Origin: Puniceibacterium confluentis
GTDB lineage: Bacteria; Pseudomonadota; Alphaproteobacteria; Rhodobacterales; Rhodobacteraceae
Length of the DNA stretch: 64,000 nucleotides
Reading direction: 5' to 3'
Assembly (NCBI RefSeq): GCF_007923445.1
Contig: NZ_VOJI01000008.1
Location: 124,001-188,000 of the forward strand
The position numbers and the translations under genes were made by a program. The notes beneath the pieces are model-generated. The model had not been told where the DNA came from. It ran no database searches and worked only from the letters and a program-made list of their open reading frames with translations. Within the stretch, counting starts at the first letter, position 1. Each line of letters starts with the position of its first letter. This document shows positions 58,729 through 64,000 of the stretch, in pieces.

Positions 58729-59613
58729 TCATCCCATCCGTTCGGAAGCGAAGGAGCCGGGTGAGGGCGGAAACACCACTGTCTTGTTGCCGTTGATGCA
58801 GACCCGGCGGTGGATATGCGCGTGGATGGCGCGGGACAGCACCTGCGCCTCGACGTCGCGGCCCAGCGAGACGTAATCCTCGGCGGATTGCGCATGGGTC
58901 ACACGGATCGTGTCCTGCTCGATGATCGGGCCTTCATCCAGATCCGCCGTCACATAATGCGAGGTCGCCCCGATCAGCTTTACCCCGCGCTCGAACGCCT
59001 GCTTGTAGGGGTTGGCCCCCTTGAACGACGGTAAAAAGGAGTGGTGGATGTTGATGATCCGCCCCGACATTTTCCGGCACATCTCATCCGACAGGATCTG
59101 CATGTAGCGCGCCAGCACGATCAGTTCGGCGCCTGTCTCCTCGACCACCTGCAGGATCCGCGCTTCGGCCTCGGGTTTGTTGGCCTTTGTGACCTTGATG
59201 CAGTGAAAAGGGATGTCGTGGTTCACCACCAGTTTCTGATAGTCCATGTGGTTGCTGATCACCGCGACAATGTCGATCGGCAGGGCACCGATACGCCACC
59301 GGTACAGCAGGTCGTTCAGGCAATGCCCGAAGCGCGACACCATGATGACCACCTTGGGCCGCTCTGCCTCGTCGATGAACTCCGCCTCCATGTCAAAGGC
59401 GGCGGCGGTTTCCTGAAATCCGTCCGCCAGGTCATTCAGGCCCTGACCCTCTTCGGATTGGAAACTCACGCGCATGAAAAAGTTGCCGGTGTTGGCATCG
59501 TCGAATTGCGCGCTGTCAGTGATGTTGCAGCCGTGTTCGGCAAGATAGGTGGAAATGGCGGCAACAATGCCGCGCCGCGAGCGGCAGCGGACGCGCAGGG
59601 CGAAACTGGTCAT
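58729..59613 (-). CDS. purU: Formyltetrahydrofolate deformylase PurU
   Basis: Hydrolyses 10-formyl-THF to formate and THF. 294 residues. The N-terminal ACT domain spans about 1-85 (RCRSRRGIVAAISTYLAEHGCNI). The formyltransferase-type catalytic domain spans about 88-270 with IINIHHSFLPSFKGANPY near 205-222 and TADLDEGPIIEQD near 243-255. It lies last in the minus-strand operon that carries the ferredoxin reductase and PanB-like genes. PurU often accompanies demethylation pathways, where it releases THF from an overfull C1 pool. Confidence 0.94.
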   Translation of the reverse strand: MTSFALRVRCRSRRGIVAAISTYLAEHGCNITDSAQFDDANTGNFFMRVSFQSEEGQGLNDLADGFQETAAAFDMEAEFIDEAERPKVVIMVSRFGHCLNDLLYRWRIGALPIDIVAVISNHMDYQKLVVNHDIPFHCIKVTKANKPEAEARILQVVEETGAELIVLARYMQILSDEMCRKMSGRIINIHHSFLPSFKGANPYKQAFERGVKLIGATSHYVTADLDEGPIIEQDTIRVTHAQSAEDYVSLGRDVEAQVLSRAIHAHIHRRVCINGNKTVVFPPSPGSFASERMG

Positions 59614-59743
59614 TCTGATCTCCGGATTTCCGCGCCGCGTGGTCTGCGGGCGCGGGTTGTTGCAGGGTTGGGTGCGGTGCCCGGCGAAGGCACGGCGCTG
59701 TGTCACCGTCGGGTCATTGCGCGCGCGTGCGTCGCGACACTGG

Positions 59744-60769
59744 TTACAGGGAAACCGAATGTCCGATCCGGGCGCTTTCGCGGGCGGCATCGAGGATCGC
59801 GAGCGTGCGGATCCCGTCCTGTGGGGTCACGGGCGGCGGTGTTCCGGTCCGCGCGGCGTTTTCGAAGGCTTCGTAATAGTCGTGATAGCGGCCTTGTTCC
59901 GACGGGATGCGCTGAGCACCTGCCGACGAATGGAGCGTGCCCCAGCTGGTTTCGGGCTCGAATCCCCAGCCGGCCAGGTCCTGGGCCGGGCGCCGACCGG
60001 CCATGACCGAGGCGGCCTGCACATCCGTCCCGTGGCTGACGAAGGCGCCCTTGTCGCCATAGGCGCGCAACTCGCGCTGTGCGAGGTGATTGCGCTTGCT
60101 GGCCGAGACATGGCCATGCGCGCCGCTTTCGAACCGCAGGGAGATTACAAAGCCCGCATCGGTCCGGCCCTCGGGAAGATCCACGAAATCAAGCTGGGCA
60201 TCGACCGTCCGCACCGGCCCCAGAAGCCAGGTCATCTGGTCCACCAGATGGCTGCCCAGATCCCGCAACAGCCCGCCCGTCGGCCCGGCCTCAAGGGTTG
60301 CGGCCTCGTCATAATCCATCCGGTTGTGAATACGCCAGATCCGACCCAGCCGGTCGTCCCGGATGAGCTTTGCCAAAGTTTGAAGGTCGGCATCGTAGCG
60401 ACGGTTCTGAAACACGCCCAGGGTCACACCCTTGGCCCGTGCCGCATCCGCCAGTTCGCGCGCACCGGCGGCGTCCGGAGCAAAGGGTTTGTCGGCGACG
60501 ACATGAAGCCCGGCGGCAATGGCTTCGAGCACCAGATCGCGCCGGGTTCCGGGCGGAGTGGTGATGGTGACGGCGTCGCAGACTCCGGCCGCGATCAGCG
60601 CGCTCAGACTGGGAAAGACCGGCACATCGGGCCAGTCCTGTCTGGCGGTTTCAATGGTCTGTGGCGCACGCGCCACGATTCCCGCAAGCGTGCACCGGCG
60701 CGCCGCGTCGATGAAGGGCGTGTGAAAATACCGGCCGCCCGAACCGTATCCGACAACACCGATCCGCAT
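59744..60769 (-). CDS. Gfo/Idh/MocA family dehydrogenase
   Basis: 341 residues from the ATG at 60769 (GGGTGA upstream); a GTG at 60778 overlapping the PanB-like stop is the alternative. The Rossmann motif IGVVGYGSGGRYFH is at 3-16, VVADKPFAPDAAGA (catalytic Lys) near 92-105 and LLRDLGSHLVDQMTWLLG near 162-179. A third MocA-type dehydrogenase in the region. Rhizobial moc clusters also contain one (mocA), which fits oxidation of an inositol or inosamine intermediate. Substrate unknown. Confidence 0.82.
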   Translation of the reverse strand: MRIGVVGYGSGGRYFHTPFIDAARRCTLAGIVARAPQTIETARQDWPDVPVFPSLSALIAAGVCDAVTITTPPGTRRDLVLEAIAAGLHVVADKPFAPDAAGARELADAARAKGVTLGVFQNRRYDADLQTLAKLIRDDRLGRIWRIHNRMDYDEAATLEAGPTGGLLRDLGSHLVDQMTWLLGPVRTVDAQLDFVDLPEGRTDAGFVISLRFESGAHGHVSASKRNHLAQRELRAYGDKGAFVSHGTDVQAASVMAGRRPAQDLAGWGFEPETSWGTLHSSAGAQRIPSEQGRYHDYYEAFENAARTGTPPPVTPQDGIRTLAILDAARESARIGHSVSL

Positions 60770-60774
60770 GATCT

Positions 60775-61599
60775 TCACCCCTCTGCCGCATCGAGAAAGG
60801 CGTCGAATTCGGCGTCCTTGATGGACACGGTGTGCCCCGCCTCGGGATAGCCGCCGGTCTCGACATCGGCCTTGAAATCCCTGAAGGCCGCAATCCGCTC
60901 GTTCTGCAAACGGTCAAGTTCCGGCCCCAGATTGCGGTAGACCTTGCCATGCCGGGGTTTGTGGTTCTTGCCATACCCGCAGACGTCCTCGGTAAAGAGA
61001 TACTGCGCATCGGCATATTTACCGGCACCCATTCCCAGCATCACAAGTGGGGAATTCTCGCTCAGGTATTTTGCGACGCGGTCCGGAACCACCTCCAGTT
61101 CGGCGGCAAACACTCCGATGGACTCCATCTTTTGCGCATGACGCCACAGTGCCAGCGCCTCGTCCGAGGTCTTGCCCACGGCGCGCCAGCCCGTCCAGGT
61201 GATGTAGGATGGAATCAGCCCGATATGGCCGACCACCGGGATGTGGTTGTCACACAGGGTTTTTTGAATGTCGTAGGACGCGGCGCAATAAAAGGCATCG
61301 CCGCCAAGAGCGGAATAGTGAAAGGCGGCGCGCAGATAATCTTCGGCGGTGGCCAGCGGCCGACCCGAAAAGCTGCCCGATCCGCCGTAGGGCAGACCCA
61401 CCTGCACAAAGCAGTCACCAGCGGCATCGCGCATGGTGGCATCGAAAAAGCGCGCCTCTATCGACAGCATGTGGATGCCCGCCGCCGAGGCCGCGGCGGC
61501 CTCTTCCGGGGTCGTCACAAACAGCATCGAGATCTTTTCGCCCCGCTTTTTCATCGCGCGGATGTCCTCGACGTGTGGACGCTTGTGATACATGGCCAT
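60775..61599 (-). CDS. PanB-family (ketopantoate hydroxymethyltransferase-like) protein
   Basis: 274-residue TIM barrel of the phosphoenolpyruvate/KPHMT superfamily. PanB-like elements are visible (MSIEARFFDATMRDAAGD, VVGHIGLIPSYITWTGW, AAELEVVPDRVAKYLSE with the catalytic-type Glu, and LVMLGMGAGKYADAQYLFTEDVCGY), but the sequence is divergent from housekeeping PanB. PanB moves a hydroxymethyl group from methylene-THF. Here, among demethylation and C1 genes, a role in handling the released C1 unit is a better guess than pantothenate synthesis, but it is only a guess. Confidence 0.72.
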   Translation of the reverse strand: MAMYHKRPHVEDIRAMKKRGEKISMLFVTTPEEAAAASAAGIHMLSIEARFFDATMRDAAGDCFVQVGLPYGGSGSFSGRPLATAEDYLRAAFHYSALGGDAFYCAASYDIQKTLCDNHIPVVGHIGLIPSYITWTGWRAVGKTSDEALALWRHAQKMESIGVFAAELEVVPDRVAKYLSENSPLVMLGMGAGKYADAQYLFTEDVCGYGKNHKPRHGKVYRNLGPELDRLQNERIAAFRDFKADVETGGYPEAGHTVSIKDAEFDAFLDAAEG

Positions 61600-61619
61600 G
61601 AAGTGCTCCTGAGGTTATG

Positions 61620-62804
61620 TCATGCCTTCAACAGGCGTTTGAGATTGACCGACGGATCGGCCAGAATCGACGGGTCGGCCTGTGTCTGACGCTCTATCAG
61701 TTTTTCCAGAATCTTGATTTCCCTGGCAGCGGCATTGCCGGGCCCGATCCCCGCAGCCGCCGAAATCGCGCCCGCCGGGTCGCACTGGAACACGATGCAG
61801 GTGTCGTCGCCGGTATCGCGGGTGTGCATGGCCCCGGCCAGATCGAACAGCCCCGCCACCTGAAGTGTCATGTCGAACTGATCCGACCAGAACCAGGGCA
61901 CCTTTGAGAACACCTCGCCGGATCCCAGCATGGCCGCCGCCGCATGGCTGCCCTGATCCTGCGCCGCCTTCCAGCTTTCCAGCCGGACCCGATTGCCGCG
62001 CCACTCAAAGCTGCAGCAATCCCCTGCGGCGAAGACGGCGGGATCAGAGGTGCGAAAGGCGGCATCGACGGCGATTCCGTTGTCGCAGGTCAGTCCGGCC
62101 TCCTGGGCCAGTTCGACATTCGGAACCGCACCGACCCCGGCAACCACGATGTCAAAGCCGAGCTCTGTTCCGTCCGCCAGCGCAATCGTCGTTTCGTCGG
62201 CCCGCACAACGCCGGTGTCCGTCAGGATCTTGACGCCCTCATCTGTATGGCGCGCCTGCACCAGCGCGGCGATCTGCGGCGGCACGCCGCGTCCCAGAAT
62301 GCGCGGCGCGGCTTCGACGACGGTCACTTCGGCCCCGGCGCGCCGTGCCGTCGCGGCGAGTTCGAGGCCGATGAACCCCCCGCCGATGATGCCGACCCGC
62401 GCGCCCGGCGTGAACCGCGACAGGATCCGCCGTGCATCCCTGTCGGTGCGCAGGGTCGCGCAATTCTCCATGCCGGGGAACAGACGGGGCCGCGCGCCGG
62501 TCGCGACAAGCAACTGGTCAAAGTCAATCACCCCGCCGTCCACAAGGCGCAGGGTCTTGCCTCCCAGATCGATGCAGGTGACCTGTGTGCCTTGCCTGAG
62601 CTCGATTTCCGCCGACAGATAGGCGTCAGCGTGACGGATTTCCCGCGCCTCACAGGCCAGATTCTTGGACAGCGGCGGTCGCTCGTAGGGCAAGGCCGGT
62701 TCCGCGTCGATCAGGGTCACCGGGCGGGTGTAGCCAAGTTCGCGCAAGGTAAAGGCGGCGCGGACTCCACATTCCCCCGCCCCCAGGATGACGATGCCTG
62801 CCAT
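61620..62804 (-). CDS. FAD-dependent NAD(P)H-ferredoxin reductase, MocF-like
   Basis: 394 residues of the BphA4/putidaredoxin-reductase type. The FAD motif VILGAGECGVRAA is at 4-16, RPPLSKN near 43, the NAD motif VGIIGGGFIGLELA near 146-159, VVAGVGAVPNVELA near 228 and FAAGDC near 265. It would pass electrons from NAD(P)H to the Rieske proteins. A Rieske gene precedes it by 1 bp, and the MocD-like oxygenase of the same electron chain is 3.4 kb away on the other strand. Confidence 0.88.
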   Translation of the reverse strand: MAGIVILGAGECGVRAAFTLRELGYTRPVTLIDAEPALPYERPPLSKNLACEAREIRHADAYLSAEIELRQGTQVTCIDLGGKTLRLVDGGVIDFDQLLVATGARPRLFPGMENCATLRTDRDARRILSRFTPGARVGIIGGGFIGLELAATARRAGAEVTVVEAAPRILGRGVPPQIAALVQARHTDEGVKILTDTGVVRADETTIALADGTELGFDIVVAGVGAVPNVELAQEAGLTCDNGIAVDAAFRTSDPAVFAAGDCCSFEWRGNRVRLESWKAAQDQGSHAAAAMLGSGEVFSKVPWFWSDQFDMTLQVAGLFDLAGAMHTRDTGDDTCIVFQCDPAGAISAAAGIGPGNAAAREIKILEKLIERQTQADPSILADPSVNLKRLLKA

Positions 62805-62805
62805 C

Positions 62806-63117
62806 TCAGATCTGAACCATCACGCGGCCATCCCTGACCACAGTGGGATAGGTGTGCAGGTTCTCGCAGGCCGGCGGCGTTTCGACCTCGCCCGTGGTGA
62901 AATCGAAGATCGAAGCGTGTTTGGGGCACTCGATGGTGTTTTCCACCACCAGTCCGTCGGCAAGATGCACATCCTCGTGGGTGCACAGCCCGTCGGTGCA
63001 GAAATACGCGTTGGCGTCATTGCGATAGATCGCAAATGTCCGGCCTCCGTGATCGAACCGGATCACGTCTTCTGCATCGATGTCATCGCTGGAACAGGCG
63101 TCGATCCAGTTGGTCAT
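62806..63117 (-). CDS. Rieske [2Fe-2S] ferredoxin, MocE-like (copy 2)
   Basis: 103 residues, the same length as copy 1. Cluster ligands C45-x-H47 (LCTHED) and C64-x2-H67 (ECPKHAS). Differences cluster after the second ligand pair and in the C-terminal third, the likely partner surface. It stands 1 bp before the ferredoxin reductase gene, while copy 1 stands next to the oxygenase. The two may form a relay or serve different oxygenases. Confidence 0.88.
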   Translation of the reverse strand: MTNWIDACSSDDIDAEDVIRFDHGGRTFAIYRNDANAYFCTDGLCTHEDVHLADGLVVENTIECPKHASIFDFTTGEVETPPACENLHTYPTVVRDGRVMVQI

Positions 63118-63129
63118 GTCCGGTCTCCC

Positions 63130-64000
63130 TCAAATGGCCTGTGGTGTGTAGTCGGCGGGAGCTGCGGGCATGACGCCTTGCAGCAGGGCCACGGATTTTT
63201 CCAGCCCTTCGAGACTGTTGAGCAGCACATCCTCGTGCTCGATGCTGAGCCAACCGTCGTACCCCGCCATTTTCAGCCGGTAACAAAACTGCCGCCACCA
63301 TTCCTCGCCATGACCGAAGCCCAGCGTGACGTAGGACCAGCTGCGGGCCGGAATATCCATCAGCGTGCCGTTTTCCAGCAGCGAGGTTGTCGCCTGCACC
63401 GGCGGGTTCAGCATCGTGTCCTTGGCATGGACGTGGTAAAGCGCCGCGCCCAGAGCTTCGGCCGCGACCAGCGGATCGGCCCCCATCCAGAACAGGTGTG
63501 ACGGGTCGAGATTTGCACCGATCACCGGCCCGACCGCGTCGCGCAGCTTCAGCAGCGACGGAACGTTGTAGACGCATTGATTGCCGTGCAGTTCCAGCGC
63601 GATCCGCGCGACGCCACAACCCTGCGCCAGGTCGGCGATTTCGCGCCAGAACGGGATCAGCCTTTGCTCCCATTGATACCGCAGAATCGCCTGCGTCTCG
63701 GGCGGCCAGCTTGAAACCACCCAGTTCGGCATCGTATCGGTGGCATTTCCGGCGGGCAGGCCCGACATGGTGCAGACCGTCGTGATCCCCATTTCACCCG
63801 CCAGCCGGAGGGTGTTCTTCAACCCCTCCCCCTGCCCCGGATCAGTGGGGTGCAGCGGGTTGCCGTTGGCATTGAGGCTGATGATCTCGAGCCCGCGGTC
63901 CGCAAAGGCAGTCATGAAGTCCCTTTGCGCCGTCGGGTTGCCCAGCATCCCGGCGAGGTCGAGATGCGGCGCGGTTGACCAGCCGCAGGTGTTCACCTCG
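63130..64000 (-). CDS. TIM-barrel sugar isomerase/epimerase, MocC/IolE-like (5' end beyond window)
   Basis: AP_endonuc_2 barrel; about 288 codons are visible and the start lies beyond base 64000, because relatives have roughly 15-20 more residues before CGWSTAPHLD. Metal-site segments are IALELHGNQCVYN, GANLDPSHLFWMGAD, YHVHAKDTMLN and LSIEHED at the end. It resembles the MocC/IolE/IolH group acting on inositol-derived ketones. First visible gene of the minus-strand operon, 12 bp before Rieske copy 2. Confidence 0.8.
   Translation of the reverse strand, partial: EVNTCGWSTAPHLDLAGMLGNPTAQRDFMTAFADRGLEIISLNANGNPLHPTDPGQGEGLKNTLRLAGEMGITTVCTMSGLPAGNATDTMPNWVVSSWPPETQAILRYQWEQRLIPFWREIADLAQGCGVARIALELHGNQCVYNVPSLLKLRDAVGPVIGANLDPSHLFWMGADPLVAAEALGAALYHVHAKDTMLNPPVQATTSLLENGTLMDIPARSWSYVTLGFGHGEEWWRQFCYRLKMAGYDGWLSIEHEDVLLNSLEGLEKSVALLQGVMPAAPADYTPQAI

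Noticed and set aside
60775-61599. Annotation as the housekeeping pantothenate gene panB
   Set aside because: The fold fits, but the sequence is divergent and there is no panC or panD nearby. The demethylase context makes that role uncertain, so only the family is called.

Overview
The window is GC-rich, densely coded bacterial DNA with Shine-Dalgarno starts and many ATGA overlaps. It most likely comes from an alphaproteobacterium of the Rhodobacterales (roseobacter/Paracoccaceae type). The reasons are a ChvE-GguA-GguB sugar transporter with a divergent GbpR regulator, bioMNY, several TRAP transporters, an IolC-DUF2090 fusion and pqqABCDE. I saw no rRNA, tRNA, CRISPR array, prophage or intact insertion sequence.

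Layout. 0.1-3.6 kb: nadABC (de novo NAD synthesis). 3.7-8.6 kb: bioMNY (biotin ECF transporter) plus a nitroreductase, facing a thiolase and an acyl-CoA ligase on the other strand. 8.8-10 kb: lytic transglycosylase lipoprotein. 10-13.7 kb: copA with a CueR-type promoter, and a CDF zinc-type exporter. 14.2-22.9 kb: an L-arabinose/D-galactose operon on the minus strand (chvE-gguA-gguB, IlvD/Edd dehydratase, sugar 1-dehydrogenase, DapA-family enzyme) with gbpR divergent. 23-28.5 kb: a decaying zone holding two TRAP systems with internal deletions, frameshifts and a nonsense codon, and two genes whose start codons face each other 2 bp apart. 28.6-36 kb: a FadR-type GntR regulator, a mandelate-racemase-family acid-sugar enzyme, an oligopeptide-type ABC transporter, and copies of a CTGTNNNACAG operator at three promoters. 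36.6-42.2 kb: pqqABCDE next to a two-component system. 43-56 kb: a myo-inositol locus (IolI-like isomerase, ABC importer, iolG, a second dehydrogenase, iolC-DUF2090, iolD, iolE, a small membrane protein, iolB) bounded by two paralogous LacI regulators. 57-64 kb: an oxidative O-demethylase-type module (MocD-like di-iron oxygenase, two Rieske ferredoxins, ferredoxin reductase) with PurU, a PanB-family protein, another dehydrogenase and a MocC/IolE-like TIM barrel.

How they work together. The most interesting unit is 43-64 kb. Genes resembling rhizobial mocDEF (rhizopine O-demethylation) lie beside a nearly complete inositol pathway. They are linked to it by a shared LacI-type operator motif and to C1 metabolism by purU and a PanB-family gene. 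My inference is a pathway that imports a methylated inositol or inosamine, strips the methyl group as a C1 unit and feeds the ring into the iol pathway. The substrate cannot be read from the sequence.
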